A stretch of DNA of 64,000 nucleotides from Pirellulales bacterium (lineage in GTDB: Bacteria; Planctomycetota; Planctomycetia; Pirellulales; JALHPA01): the NCBI GenBank assembly GCA_033762255.1, contig JANRLT010000029.1, positions 124,001 to 188,000 on the forward strand, read 5' to 3'. Position numbers and translations under genes: made by a program. The notes beneath the pieces were generated by a model, which saw only the letters and a list, made by a program, of their open reading frames with translations, was not told the DNA's origin and did not search any database. Numbering within the stretch: the first letter of the stretch is position 1; the number at the start of each line of letters is the position of its first letter. Shown in pieces: positions 1 through 9,437 of this stretch.

Positions 1-237
1 CAAACCCTGGGGGGAATCAAGGCCGAGCGTAAATTTCCCGTGATGATTGTGCATGGGGACCGTGACCCGATCTTTCCCGTGGCCTTTGCCCGAGAAAATC
101 GCGATAAATACCAGCGTGAAGGGCATCCTGTCACGTATCAAGAAATCGCCGGCGGCGGCCACCTCTGGACCGACAAAGTCGATATCAATGAGGAAATCTG
201 GAAATTTCTCAAGGATCAGGCCCTGCCCGAGAAGTGA
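1..237 (+). CDS. C-terminal end of an alpha/beta hydrolase (partial)
   Basis: The gene enters from outside the window and is open from base 1; only about 78 residues are visible. They match the end of an alpha/beta hydrolase of the dienelactone hydrolase or S9 peptidase type. A strand-turn segment reads VMIVHGDRDPIFP and carries the likely acid residue, and a later GGGHLW carries the likely catalytic histidine. The nucleophile region is not in view, so the substrate cannot be named. The stop is followed at once by a GTG in the frame of the next gene, so the two may be co-transcribed. Confidence 0.7.
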   Translation, partial: QTLGGIKAERKFPVMIVHGDRDPIFPVAFARENRDKYQREGHPVTYQEIAGGGHLWTDKVDINEEIWKFLKDQALPEK

Positions 238-312
238 GTGGTCCCATTTTGGGATAGAATAACGTTCCGCTGGCCATCTCTCGTCTCCCATCTCTCGCCT
301 CTCGCCTCCCCC

Positions 313-1131
313 ATGTCCCATTACCTGCGCGTCTTTGGCACGTTTGCCCGGAATTCGCTAGTGCGGGATTTGACGTTTCGCGGCAACTTCCTGGTGCAGT
401 GCGTCTCTTCGCTGGCCTGGGTGCTCATGAATTTCGGCTACTTCTGGCTGATCTTTCAGTATGTTGATTCCATCGGCCGGGCGACCGGCTGGGGAAAAAT
501 GGAATACTTTGTGTTTCTGGCGACGTCGCTCTTGGTCAATAGCCTGGTCGAGGTCGTGTTCATGCCCAATACCCAGGAATTTAGCGAACTGGTGCGGACG
601 GGTGGGTTGGATTTTGCCCTGACCAAGCCGATCGACACGCAGTTTTTGGTCAGCTTTGCCAAGTGGGACTGGTCGAGCGCGGTCAATTTTGTATTTGGCA
701 TCGGCCTGTTGGCGTTCGCGGTGCCGCGGTTGTCCGTGGGAGTCCCCGCGCTGGCGTGGCTGCTGTATCCGGTATACATCCTCTGCGGGGTGGCGCTCTT
801 GTACAGTTTGACCATTGTGCTGGCGGCCAGCAGCGTCTGGCTGGGGCGTAATCAAAACTTATACGATTTTTGGTTTTATATCACCAACTTTTCGCGCTAT
901 CCCATGGAGATTTACGCCGGCCCCCTGGGTGGTCCCCTGCGCGTGGTGTTTACCTACCTGATCCCGGTGCTCATTGTAATCAACGTCCCCGCCCGGCTAG
1001 TCGCTTTGCCCCTGGCCCCGGAGAATGCCTGGCTGGCGGGATTTGCCCTGTTGGCGGTCGTGGCCAGCCTGGCCGTGTCCCGGTGGGTCTTTTTGCGGGC
1101 GTTAATTAGCTACCGCAGCGCGAGTAGTTGA
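313..1131 (+). CDS. ABC-2 type transporter permease (COG3694-like)
   Basis: A 272-residue integral membrane protein with about six hydrophobic segments, resembling the ABC-2 permeases of the COG3694/DUF990 group, which pair with a second permease and an ATPase for export of an unknown substrate. The frame is open back to a GTG at 238, but those 25 residues look non-coding. The ATG at 313 opens a normal N-terminus beginning MSHYLRVFGTF. No ATPase or second permease lies next to it in the window: the preceding gene is a hydrolase. Partners may lie upstream of base 1 or elsewhere. The ABC ATPase at 58944-59906 is a conceivable but unsupported partner. Confidence 0.75.
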   Translation: MSHYLRVFGTFARNSLVRDLTFRGNFLVQCVSSLAWVLMNFGYFWLIFQYVDSIGRATGWGKMEYFVFLATSLLVNSLVEVVFMPNTQEFSELVRTGGLDFALTKPIDTQFLVSFAKWDWSSAVNFVFGIGLLAFAVPRLSVGVPALAWLLYPVYILCGVALLYSLTIVLAASSVWLGRNQNLYDFWFYITNFSRYPMEIYAGPLGGPLRVVFTYLIPVLIVINVPARLVALPLAPENAWLAGFALLAVVASLAVSRWVFLRALISYRSASS

Positions 1132-1482
1132 CAGGAGTAGATGGCGGGGAGGGGAATTGCAATCACCCATGCATTTATCAGGGAGAAGCCGAGGGAAGAC
1201 CGAGTTGCACGGAGAAGACTGTGCCAAACAAATTACGAATTACGGAATTACCAATTACGATCTGATGCGGGGTATCATCAGCAGAACCGCGCTAGCGGCG
1301 GTTGGAAACTTGATTGAACATAGCATGATGCGGCTAATATGAGAATTCGGTTAAGGCAAGAACCACGTCAGCAAAAGCCAAAAATTCATTGCGGTAAAGT
1401 TTTCAGCAGCTAAAATACGTAGCGTCCTAATAAACAACGTCTTGTAGTCTCTGATTTTCAACTTGCAAACAGGGGTACGCTC
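1132..1482. other. Intergenic stretch without a gene
   Basis: No convincing reading frame. It contains short AT-rich direct repeats built on the word aattac near 1225-1260. It presumably holds the promoter of the PEP-CTERM gene that starts at 1483; no clear -35/-10 pair stands out. Confidence 0.5.
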
Positions 1483-2433
1483 ATGAGTTGGCAAAAATTG
1501 TCGTTGGTTTGCGGTCTATTGGCCGCGGGTCTCTGTTTCCACCCCACCGATGCACAGGCGATCTTGACGTATGATCTGCGTTTCGCCGATGGAACCCGCA
1601 CCAAGCCAGCCCAAGTCGGGACATATCTCACCAATCTGTACGCGGTGATTGATCAAGGGGGTGATGATACCTTCGAGAATGAGTCGATCTCATCGGGCGT
1701 TCTGTCAATCTATAGTACCAATACCGGGGGAGGGGCGATTCTTCCTGGCACTGGCAGCGGAGTGACCAGTCGCGCTCCTGTTAATAGAATTAATTCGACT
1801 CCTGGTTTTCCAAACCCGCTGCGCGTGGCAACCGACAATGACACTACCGGTGATTTGCAGCGGGATAATAATGGCGTGGCGGCCCCCAACAGCTCTCTAC
1901 CTGGCGTTGTATACAATACTGATGGGATCTTGGACTGGGGCGCGGATGAGCGGTATATAATTTCCGGAGGGGGCGCAAATGTGGCATTTCCATCCCTGGC
2001 CAATTATTTTGTGGGTGGCGTTCATATTGCAGGAATGACTCGCGCGTATAATTGGCGTTTTATACAACCATATTCTTTGGACAATTTATCTCCAAATGAT
2101 TACTCGCGACCGTCGCAGGTGCGCCCCAATTCCTGGGAAGTGTTGATTGGTCAATTTACCATCACTATCAATGGCGTCACGCCTGGCGGAACCACGGCTT
2201 TCACCCCTTTTGCCTATCATCGCAATCGGTTAACAAGCACATCTCCTACGCCCGCACCTGGAGTAACTTATTCCCAGGATGGAAATTTACCAACTCATAA
2301 TCCAGGCGGCGTCAATGTCCCGTTTCTACCCGGTTCGTTCACGGGCGTGGAATTTATTCCCGAACCTTCGGCATATTTCTGTGGTGGATTGGCATTAGCC
2401 CTGGGCTGGTTATTCCGCAAGTCACGCAAATAA
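1483..2433 (+). CDS. PEP-CTERM secreted protein of unknown function
   Basis: A 316-residue protein with an N-terminal signal peptide (about residues 1-26, ending near DAQA). The body is Gly/Asn/Thr-rich and mostly beta-like. The C-terminus has the exosortase sorting signal: IPEPS, a hydrophobic helix, then a basic cluster ending RKSRK. Proteins of this class are exported and then processed by an exosortase (known for the family). The body matches no enzyme I recognise. The stop overlaps an ATG of the next frame by one base, so the following small membrane protein may be translated from the same message. Confidence 0.8.
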   Translation: MSWQKLSLVCGLLAAGLCFHPTDAQAILTYDLRFADGTRTKPAQVGTYLTNLYAVIDQGGDDTFENESISSGVLSIYSTNTGGGAILPGTGSGVTSRAPVNRINSTPGFPNPLRVATDNDTTGDLQRDNNGVAAPNSSLPGVVYNTDGILDWGADERYIISGGGANVAFPSLANYFVGGVHIAGMTRAYNWRFIQPYSLDNLSPNDYSRPSQVRPNSWEVLIGQFTITINGVTPGGTTAFTPFAYHRNRLTSTSPTPAPGVTYSQDGNLPTHNPGGVNVPFLPGSFTGVEFIPEPSAYFCGGLALALGWLFRKSRK

Positions 2434-2456
2434 TGTTGATTTCAAACGGCCGCCCC

Positions 2457-2828
2457 ATGACCAACAACCCATATGAAGCGCCGCAAACGATTCTGAGCGG
2501 CGAAAATAAAACAGCTGATGCTCACGCGCGCTGGCAAGTGATCGTGCAGAGCATGAAGGAAGGGGCGCGAGTCGGGGCATTCTTGCCCGGAGGGATTGTG
2601 GCGGCTGTGGGGTTTTTGCTCTTGGGTATCAGCCTATCAAAAGGAAACGTTGCGGAACTACCTGCAGCGTTGGGTATCTGGCTGGTCGTATTTGGATTCA
2701 CCTGTCTGGCCGGCGGGATCCTTGGCGGCGCAATTGGGCTATTCGCCGGTTTGGTGGTTCTGGCTTTGGGTTTTCCCAAAGTGATTGACACCTCGGTTGA
2801 AAAGAATTCCCCGGATAATTTAACGTAA
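2457..2828 (+). CDS. Small membrane protein with N-terminal NPYEAP motif
   Basis: A protein of about 123 residues. An ATG at 2433 overlaps the previous stop, but the ATG at 2457 gives MTNNPYEAP, and an NPY(E/Q)(A/S)P opening is a recurrent start of planctomycete membrane proteins, so I prefer it. Two hydrophobic segments, around residues 35-57 and 70-105, are glycine-rich and predicted to span the membrane. The tail is polar. No catalytic motif is visible. Its 3' end overlaps the convergent TIM-barrel gene by a few bases. Confidence 0.6.
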   Translation: MTNNPYEAPQTILSGENKTADAHARWQVIVQSMKEGARVGAFLPGGIVAAVGFLLLGISLSKGNVAELPAALGIWLVVFGFTCLAGGILGGAIGLFAGLVVLALGFPKVIDTSVEKNSPDNLT

Positions 2829-3683
2829 TGTCTGCTTAAGGCCCTCAAATCGCGAACATCTTTCCCGCAAAAAGTCCATCGCCGCCGCCGCCACGGTCGG
2901 GGCGCGGTGGCTGTCGCGACTTAGTTCCACATAGACGCCGTTGCTGTAGTTCATCTCGCGCAGGGCCGCCAACACCGGGCCAAAGTCGATTTCACCTTCG
3001 CCAAAGGGCAAGTGCTCATGCACGCCGGCCCGCATATCCTCCAAATGCACATTGACCAGTTCGGTTTGCCATTGCCGAACGTGATCGGCGATCGGCACCT
3101 CTCCCAGGCAGTGCAAATGGCCAATGTCCAATGTCAATTTTAACAGGGGATGCGGCAAACGCCGTTTTAGCTCCTCAAACTGGAGCATGGACTCCACAAA
3201 CATTCCCGGTTCCGGCTCAAAGCCAATCGGCATCCCGTATCGCTCCGCCGTGGTAAGAACTTTTTCTAAACCATCTACTAACCTCGCTGAAATGAGTTCA
3301 TCATCGCCTGCGGATTCCCGCAGTACGCCGGACCAGAGGGAGACGCAGTCGCTGTTTAGTTCGGTGGCGATGTGAATGGCCCGCTCATAAAAGTTGATCC
3401 GTAACTGCCGTGCCGCGGCATCAGTGCTGACCAGCGTGGGTTCGTGTTTTTCCCGGGAATTGAGCAAAAAACGGGCACCGGTCTCGATGACAGTGCGAAA
3501 CTGATATTTTTGCACCCAGGTTTGCCACTGACGCAGATCACTGGCAAAGTATTCGCTATAAGGATTCAGCCAGCCATGGTCCAGGGTGATGCCAACCGCC
3601 TGATAACCCAAATCCGCCAAGAGCGCCAGGGCGTCCGCGGGATGATGATGCGCTAACCCGTTGGTGTTGTAGCCCAGGAGCAT
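2820..3683 (-). CDS. Xylose isomerase-like TIM barrel protein (sugar phosphate isomerase/epimerase family)
   Basis: A 287-residue protein of the AP endonuclease 2/xylose isomerase-like TIM barrel superfamily. Features seen include GYNTNGLAHHHP at the N-terminus, IGFEPEPGMF with a metal-ligand-type glutamate, LTLDIGHLHC with Asp and His, VNVHLEDM, and a C-terminal YVELSRDSH. These spread acidic and histidine residues fit the divalent-metal site of the family. The exact substrate cannot be read from sequence; members isomerise or epimerise sugars and cyclitols. The frame is open to an ATG at 3707, but the ATG at 3683 gives the more usual start. It is convergent with the preceding small membrane protein. 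Confidence 0.75.
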   Translation of the reverse strand: MLLGYNTNGLAHHHPADALALLADLGYQAVGITLDHGWLNPYSEYFASDLRQWQTWVQKYQFRTVIETGARFLLNSREKHEPTLVSTDAAARQLRINFYERAIHIATELNSDCVSLWSGVLRESAGDDELISARLVDGLEKVLTTAERYGMPIGFEPEPGMFVESMLQFEELKRRLPHPLLKLTLDIGHLHCLGEVPIADHVRQWQTELVNVHLEDMRAGVHEHLPFGEGEIDFGPVLAALREMNYSNGVYVELSRDSHRAPTVAAAAMDFLRERCSRFEGLKQTLR

Positions 3684-4177
3684 GGTCGTGGCGGGTAACA
3701 ATAACAAAAAACTAATCTGGGTAATCTGGCGAAAAAATTGACTTGGCCAAGTTGTTCTGCTACTCTCCTAGTATTCCAAATAACAGCCCTGTTATCCAGT
3801 TCCCCGGCTTGCGGCTAAGCATTTTTCAGGATGCGAGCCGCGGTTGCACAAACTCTATTTCATCCTTGCTAATGGTTTGCGGGCCGTCAGGCGGCTAGAA
3901 CATTGAATTTTCACTTTGCGGGGGCGAGTGATAATTCCCAGGAATATCTCTTTTTTATCGGCTCGATCTCACTGTCGGATTCGGGGATACATCCCGCCGC
4001 TCGCTGGCACCAGATGTGCACCGATGCCCACAGCTTGAACTTCGCCACAATTGATGCCCATCCCGCGCATTGATTCCCAATTTGCGGACCGACATGCGTC
4101 CAAGGTGGAGTCCCAACGCGCACCTTGACCAAATCACCACACTTTACCCATCATTCATCACCCAGGAAGCGCATTTT
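3684..4177. other. Intergenic stretch between divergent genes
   Basis: About 490 bases between the divergently transcribed TIM-barrel and PEP-CTERM genes. It should hold both promoters. The frame of the downstream gene is open back to 4070, but that part lacks protein-like character. No RNA or repeat was seen. Confidence 0.5.
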
Positions 4178-5494
4178 ATGATTTTTGAATTTAGCCGAAA
4201 CCTCCGTTGGTCCCTGCTGTTTTTGGCTGTCTGGGCGTTATGTGCTCCGGCCTATGCGCAATTGTCCGCCACGCGCGTGGCCAGCGGATTATCTAATCCT
4301 CTGTTTGCCACGCATGCGCCGGGTCAGCCGAATACGCTGTACATTGTGCAAAAAGGGGGGGCCATTCGCACCCTCAATTTGCAAAACAATACTCTCAACG
4401 CGGGTAATTTTTTGAATATCCCCACGGTGGATAACACATTTTTGAGCGCCGGCGGTGAGCAAGGTCTGCTGGGTTTGGCCTTTCATCCCAACTTTCAGAC
4501 CAATGGCCACTTTTATGTCAACTACACCTATGGCACGGGGAGCGGCGATACCCGTGTTGAGCGCTACACCTATAACCACGCCACCCAAACGGTCAACACC
4601 GCCAGCCGCCAGACGGTCATGCAATTTGACCAGCCCTTTGACAACCATAACGGCGGCTGGATGGGCTTTGGCCCGGACGGATTTTTGTATATCGCCAGTG
4701 GAGACGGCGGGAGCGCTAATGATCCACAAAATAACGGCCAAAACCGCAACACCCTCTTGGGCAAAATGCTCCGCGTCGATGTCAATAACGACGCCTTTCC
4801 CGGCAGCGCCACGCAGAACTATGCTATCCCCGCCAACAATCCATTTGTGGGCGTGGCCAACACCCGGCCCGAAGTTTGGGCTTATGGCCTGCGCAACCCC
4901 TGGCGCAATAGCTTTGACCGGCAGACCGGGGATTTGTGGATTGCCGATGTCGGCCAGGGAGCATTTGAAGAGGTAAATTTTCAGGCGGCCAATGCCCTGG
5001 GGGGGGCAAACTACGGTTGGCGTCTGCGCGAGGGCTTGATTGCGACCCCCGCGACTGGAGTGGGGGGCAATCGCCCCACTGCCAATGTCGATCCCATTGC
5101 CGTTTATGACCGCAACACGGGTATTTCCATCACTGGCGGCTACGTGTATCGCGGGGGGGATATTCTGGACATGGGGCAAAATCTGGACGGCACCTACTTT
5201 TTTGCGGATTTTGCTTTTAGCAAGATTTTTACCCTGCGATACTCTGGAAGCGGTACCCCGACCAACAGGCAAGAGCGGACGATCACTTCGACCAACGGCG
5301 GATCGATTAACTCGATCGCTTCCTTTGGCGAAGATAGCCAGGGAAGACTGTACATCGTGGATTACGGCGGCGAAGTGTTTCGCATTCAAGGTCCCGCCAT
5401 CCCAGAGCCGGGGATGTGGGTAGCGGGGCTGGCGGCTTTGGGCCTGGTGTGGCACTGGCGCAGGCGTCAATCGGACCCCGCGCAGTTGTCGTAA
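4178..5494 (+). CDS. PQQ-type sugar dehydrogenase-like beta-propeller with PEP-CTERM anchor
   Basis: A 438-residue secreted protein. The ATG at 4178 begins a clear signal peptide ending near YAQ. The body is a glucose/sorbosone dehydrogenase (GSDH) beta-propeller: GGEQGLLGLAFHP, FDNHNGGWMGFGPDG, YIASGDGGSANDP, the AYGLRNPWRNSFD motif, IADVGQGAFEEVN and GANYGWR are all typical. In the family these loops hold Ca2+ and PQQ for aldose oxidation; whether this member binds PQQ is inference. The C-terminus has IPEPGMW, a hydrophobic helix and RRRQ, a PEP-CTERM signal. A strong hairpin terminator follows about 70 bases downstream. Confidence 0.85.
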   Translation: MIFEFSRNLRWSLLFLAVWALCAPAYAQLSATRVASGLSNPLFATHAPGQPNTLYIVQKGGAIRTLNLQNNTLNAGNFLNIPTVDNTFLSAGGEQGLLGLAFHPNFQTNGHFYVNYTYGTGSGDTRVERYTYNHATQTVNTASRQTVMQFDQPFDNHNGGWMGFGPDGFLYIASGDGGSANDPQNNGQNRNTLLGKMLRVDVNNDAFPGSATQNYAIPANNPFVGVANTRPEVWAYGLRNPWRNSFDRQTGDLWIADVGQGAFEEVNFQAANALGGANYGWRLREGLIATPATGVGGNRPTANVDPIAVYDRNTGISITGGYVYRGGDILDMGQNLDGTYFFADFAFSKIFTLRYSGSGTPTNRQERTITSTNGGSINSIASFGEDSQGRLYIVDYGGEVFRIQGPAIPEPGMWVAGLAALGLVWHWRRRQSDPAQLS

Positions 5495-5564
5495 CCTTAC
5501 TGCGATTCACGGTATTTTAGGCCGTGTGGGCCGCTTTCGATTTTTTACCGGGCAGGGTAAGCTA

Positions 5565-5598
5565 GGGGAACCGCCACGATCGGCGGTTCCCCTTTTTT
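5565..5598 (+). terminator. Rho-independent terminator
   Basis: An 11-bp perfect stem (5565-5575 with 5582-5592; ggggaaccgcc and its complement), a 6-base loop and a run of six T at 5593-5598. It ends the GSDH/PEP-CTERM transcript just before the peptide deformylase gene. Confidence 0.9.
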
Positions 5599-5612
5599 AT
5601 TATTAGTTGCCC

Positions 5613-6197
5613 ATGCCGCTGGAAGTCATCCAATACCCCCACCCCGCGCTGCGCCATGTCAGCAAACCGGTCAAAAAACTGGATGCCGAGCTGCGCGGCT
5701 GGGTCGAGGAAATGTTCTCGCTGATGTACGCGCATAAGGGGATCGGCCTGGCGGCCAATCAGGTCAATCTGCCCTATCGACTGTTTGTCATTAATGAGCA
5801 AGGCGATCCCCATAAAGGGGAGGAATTTGCCATCATTAACCCAGTGCTTTCGCGGCCCAAGGGGCTGGCGGAAGCCGAAGAAGGGTGCCTGAGTTTGCCG
5901 GGACTATATGCCGAAGTCCGCCGCCCCGCGACGATTGTGCTGGATGGTTATGACTTGCGCGGCAAACCCCTGCACTGGGAACTGGATGGTTTACTGGCCC
6001 GCGTGGTTCAGCACGAAACCGACCACCTGGATGGCCGCTTGTTTGTGGACCGGCTGAATAGCACGGGCCAACTGCGGGTTCAGCCATTTTTACAGGAATT
6101 TGAAATCCAGTACGCCCAACGGACCAAGGAAGGGGCCATTCCCCCCGCGACGGAGATCGCCACCCGGCTGGCGGAACTACAAAACGCGCGGTGCTAA
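5613..6197 (+). CDS. def: Peptide deformylase
   Basis: A 194-residue cytoplasmic metalloenzyme that removes the formyl group from the initiator methionine of nascent proteins. All three family motifs are present: GIGLAANQ (residues 43-50), EGCLS (90-94, metal Cys) and HETDH (134-138, two metal His and the catalytic Glu). Length fits the family. The ATG at 5613 is chosen over an in-frame TTG at 5607. It stands as a single gene after a terminator. No methionyl-tRNA formyltransferase gene, its frequent neighbour, lies next to it here. Confidence 0.95.
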   Translation: MPLEVIQYPHPALRHVSKPVKKLDAELRGWVEEMFSLMYAHKGIGLAANQVNLPYRLFVINEQGDPHKGEEFAIINPVLSRPKGLAEAEEGCLSLPGLYAEVRRPATIVLDGYDLRGKPLHWELDGLLARVVQHETDHLDGRLFVDRLNSTGQLRVQPFLQEFEIQYAQRTKEGAIPPATEIATRLAELQNARC

Positions 6198-6263
6198 ATC
6201 ATCCCCGTGAAGGCTAACGAATCCCAATAAATCCACTACCCAGACAGGTCAGCGATTCCGGGA

Positions 6264-6782
6264 TTATTTCTTTTTGGCTTTTTTCTTGGCCGGGGCGGGT
6301 TTGGCCATTTTCCCGGCGGGTTTTTTAACAGCCGCTTTTTTAGCCGCCGCTGACTTTAACGCTGCCGACTTTACCGCGGAACCTTGCGCGGGAGCCGCTT
6401 TCTTGGCCGCGACTTTAGAGGGGACCTTGGTGGCGGCGGGCTTTTTGACAGCCGCGGGTTTGCTCAATTTCTTGGCCCCCTTTTTGGCTGGTTTGGCCAC
6501 TTTAGCCGCCGCATGCGGTTTGACTGGCCCTTTTTTGGCGGTCGTCGGGGAACTGGGTTTGGCGGCGGGTTGGCTATTTTTATTAGCCGCTGGCTTTGAA
6601 CTGCCCGCCGTGCCAGGGACCGGCGGAATCAACCGCGTGGTCAAGGGTGACGCCGTGGCCGCCACCCCTGGCGTGGGTATGGGCAAGGCTACCCCCGGTA
6701 GCTGAACATTAAGATTGGGGGTACCGGGTAAAACAGGCGAAACCGGGGATTTTCCAGGTTTCTTCGCAGGCACAGAGTCCAT
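6264..6782 (-). CDS. Histone H1-like Lys/Ala/Pro-rich protein
   Basis: A 172-residue low-complexity basic protein. The first half is Pro/Thr-rich; the second half is built from repeats of the KPAAKK, AAKKA and PAKKA kind and ends KKKAKKK. This composition resembles the C-terminal tail of histone H1 and bacterial H1-like proteins (AlgP, HctA/HctB types), which bind DNA without sequence specificity. There is no globular domain. DNA binding is inferred from composition alone. It is convergent with peptide deformylase. Confidence 0.6.
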   Translation of the reverse strand: MDSVPAKKPGKSPVSPVLPGTPNLNVQLPGVALPIPTPGVAATASPLTTRLIPPVPGTAGSSKPAANKNSQPAAKPSSPTTAKKGPVKPHAAAKVAKPAKKGAKKLSKPAAVKKPAATKVPSKVAAKKAAPAQGSAVKSAALKSAAAKKAAVKKPAGKMAKPAPAKKKAKKK

Positions 6783-6998
6783 AAGTCGAATCCTAAAGAC
6801 GCTAACCGGATTGGTTTGCGGCGCGACTCACGCGGGCTTCCTTGCATGGCAATGACCCGGGAAGGCAAATTTCTCCCAAGTCGTAGCGAGCCACACCCGT
6901 AACTGGCCCTAGTTTTATATTTGAAATTTCACCTAGACAACTGTTATTCTCATGGAAAACTCAAAAAAACCTAAAATATTTTGGCCTTCCACCCTTCT

Positions 6999-9437
6999 TT
7001 ACCGCTGATAGGCTGTACGAGCGGGAAGCCCCGGCGTGGGACGCGTGGCGGCCGACCGGGATTTCCACGCCGGCGCGGCTCCCGGCGCGACGGACTGGTT
7101 GGACGCAGCCGCGCGCGACTGTCGCGGCTGCCATGTCGGCGCTGATTCCGTTGTTGCCGATGTTCCCTCGTCCACGGGTTCTAGGGCCGAGGTCGGCTGA
7201 ACCGCCGCGTCCCGGTAACCCGGCCGGTGGGCCGGTCGCGGAGCATTGATTCGGGCGCTAATGCTGGGAATGGCCCGCGCGGGGGGGGCATTACCAGCGG
7301 TTTCATCGGTATTGTATTCATCGGACTTTTCCAACAATTCCATGGCGGTTTCGACCGCTTGGGTTTGTTTGACACTAGGAATTGGCTCTGGCAGGGTGTG
7401 CTCTCCCCCATCTTCGTAGGTTTCATAGGGCATTCCCTCGACCGGCGTGGGCTGCGGAGTGGTCAGTTCCTCCGTCTGCTGCTCCACCGGTCCCCGGCTG
7501 ATCACATCGGGACGGGTAAAGCCATAGTTAAGGTACATCCCGGCGTCCCGCTCGCGGGCGTGGCGTTTGGCGTCAAAGTACGCCTTGCCCGGCCAGGGGC
7601 CTTCCGCCAGGAGCACGTTGTTGTATTCCAACAAAGAGTTCTTGCGGTAATGGACCTGGGCGATGGAGCGATTGTAATCCGACAAGGCCCGGTAATACGC
7701 GCTTTCAGCATCGGCCTGGCGGCGTTGGGCGTCCAAAAGCAAGTCAAAGGTCGCGGTTCCCGCGTTGTAGGCGGCTTCCACCGATTTTACTTGACGTTCG
7801 GCGGCCAAGCGGCGATTAAACAACGTCTGCACCAATACATGGTTGGTATCAAGGATCCGCACCGCCTCCGCCAGGGCGTGGGAAACTTCCAATTCTTGAT
7901 CCTGCAGCACGCTCCGTTCACGGGCTAACAGCAATTGTTGCTGGCGGACCGTGGCCAGGCCGCGGCGATTTCCTATATCCCAGCTAAACGACAGCCCGAC
8001 TTCGCTTTCGGCAAAATTGCCATCCGTCAAACCAGCCAGAGCGTTGGTGTTTTCGATGCTGTTAAAGCCGGTATAGGCATTCCCCTGCGAATCCCACCAG
8101 CGGTCCCCCACGCCCACCCAGCGGTAACGGGCGGTAGCGTCGAGCCGCGGTAAGAGCAGGTTCTTGCTGGCCATTAGTTCCAGTTCGCGTTGTTTAATGC
8201 GCCATTTTTGTTGGCGAAGTTCCACGCTGCGCATCAGGGCTTCGCAGTGGATTTCATTCCAGTCAAACAGCACTTTGGCGGTGGTGGGGTCGGTTACCGG
8301 AACGATCAACCGGCCATCCGTCGCCGCCAGGCCCATGATAAATCGCAGGCGGCTTTCGGCTCGATATAGATCGGAAAGGGAGCTTTCGACCAGCGAGCGG
8401 AAAAAGAAGTATTGTTCGCGGGCCTGGGCTTCTTTGTCAGCTTCGCCCCCCTTGGATTGTTCGGCGTACAGGGCATAAACCCGCTGCCAGGTGGCCAGGG
8501 CGCTGTCCCGGCCCACCTTGAGGGCCTCCAGGTTACGATAGGCAAAGTATAAATCCCAATAGGCGTTCTCCACTTCGTTAACTAGATCGCGGACGCCCGC
8601 CTCAAAGTCCGCCAGGCTGATATCGTGGCGAATGCGGGCCAGGACCACGCCGTCAAATTGAGCGCTGCCGGTCCCGCTAAAGGGATCAAAGGGTCCGGCG
8701 ATCCGGTTGTAAAACATCCCCGCCCCTTGCAGCAACGGCTGGCGGGCAAAGATATCGACGGTTTGCGTCGTGTCGCCGGGAACTTCGCGGATGGGGCTAT
8801 TGTTGTAATCGCCAATGGTTTGGGTGGACAACCCGACCAAGGTCCCCGCGGAGAGCCGTTTTTGCAGGCTGTTATTCCAGGTGGCCAGGTCTTGCTGGCG
8901 GATCCGATTAAAGATGAACGACCCGCTGCTGTTGAAGTTTTGGGGGCGGTCGGACTTGGCGTAGGTCAGACTGCTTTGGATTTGCGTGTCAAAGTTGGCC
9001 AACGCCCCTTCCACGCCAAAGTTGGGATCGGCCTCGGTGATGGCCGGATCATAAACGGTGGTGACTTGGCCGGGGACGCGTTGCAGCGAATCGGGGGCTT
9101 CGTCGGTCTGCGGACGCTGGCCAAAGTTGATCCGCCGACCACCGATGGTCCGCATGACTTTGCCGTTTTCCAGGGCATAATGGACGGCGTCTTCCAGTTG
9201 CAATTCCCATAATTGCTGAAAATTAGGACTACTCAGCGTTAGCGGGGCAGGGACAGAGGTCACCTCGGCCAAACTTTGGGTATCGACGTCCGGATGCTCG
9301 ATTTGCGTGGCTTTGCCGATCCAATGCGACATGTCGCCATCTTCGAACAGAAAATGGGGCTGGCGAGGGGCGCAGCCCGTGATCGAGATTGCGGTACACA
9401 TCAAGAGTGCCACAGCCGCGCGTAAGTTCCGTCGCAT
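6999..9437 (-). CDS. TolC-family outer membrane efflux lipoprotein (long form)
   Basis: An 812-residue protein. The N-terminus has a lipoprotein signal peptide with lipobox ITGC (Cys about residue 22). The central part (about 240-600) has the paired coiled-coil and beta repeats of the TolC outer membrane channel family, with segments such as ENAYWDLYFAYRNLEALK and a mirrored AAYNAGTATFDLLLDAQRR. TolC-type proteins form trimeric outer membrane ducts for efflux or type I secretion. It is much longer than the usual 430-500 residues: the extra length is an N-terminal extension of about 100 residues and a Pro/Thr/Ala-rich tail of about 180. No membrane-fusion protein or pump gene adjoins it. Confidence 0.85.
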   Translation of the reverse strand: MRRNLRAAVALLMCTAISITGCAPRQPHFLFEDGDMSHWIGKATQIEHPDVDTQSLAEVTSVPAPLTLSSPNFQQLWELQLEDAVHYALENGKVMRTIGGRRINFGQRPQTDEAPDSLQRVPGQVTTVYDPAITEADPNFGVEGALANFDTQIQSSLTYAKSDRPQNFNSSGSFIFNRIRQQDLATWNNSLQKRLSAGTLVGLSTQTIGDYNNSPIREVPGDTTQTVDIFARQPLLQGAGMFYNRIAGPFDPFSGTGSAQFDGVVLARIRHDISLADFEAGVRDLVNEVENAYWDLYFAYRNLEALKVGRDSALATWQRVYALYAEQSKGGEADKEAQAREQYFFFRSLVESSLSDLYRAESRLRFIMGLAATDGRLIVPVTDPTTAKVLFDWNEIHCEALMRSVELRQQKWRIKQRELELMASKNLLLPRLDATARYRWVGVGDRWWDSQGNAYTGFNSIENTNALAGLTDGNFAESEVGLSFSWDIGNRRGLATVRQQQLLLARERSVLQDQELEVSHALAEAVRILDTNHVLVQTLFNRRLAAERQVKSVEAAYNAGTATFDLLLDAQRRQADAESAYYRALSDYNRSIAQVHYRKNSLLEYNNVLLAEGPWPGKAYFDAKRHARERDAGMYLNYGFTRPDVISRGPVEQQTEELTTPQPTPVEGMPYETYEDGGEHTLPEPIPSVKQTQAVETAMELLEKSDEYNTDETAGNAPPARAIPSISARINAPRPAHRPGYRDAAVQPTSALEPVDEGTSATTESAPTWQPRQSRAAASNQSVAPGAAPAWKSRSAATRPTPGLPARTAYQR

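Noticed and set aside
4289-5470. A 393-residue open frame on the reverse strand
   Set aside because: It is fully antisense to the GSDH/PEP-CTERM gene, whose forward protein has clear motifs; the reverse product has none.
7227-7928. A 233-residue forward frame inside the TolC-like gene
   Set aside because: Antisense shadow of a recognised gene; no family resemblance.
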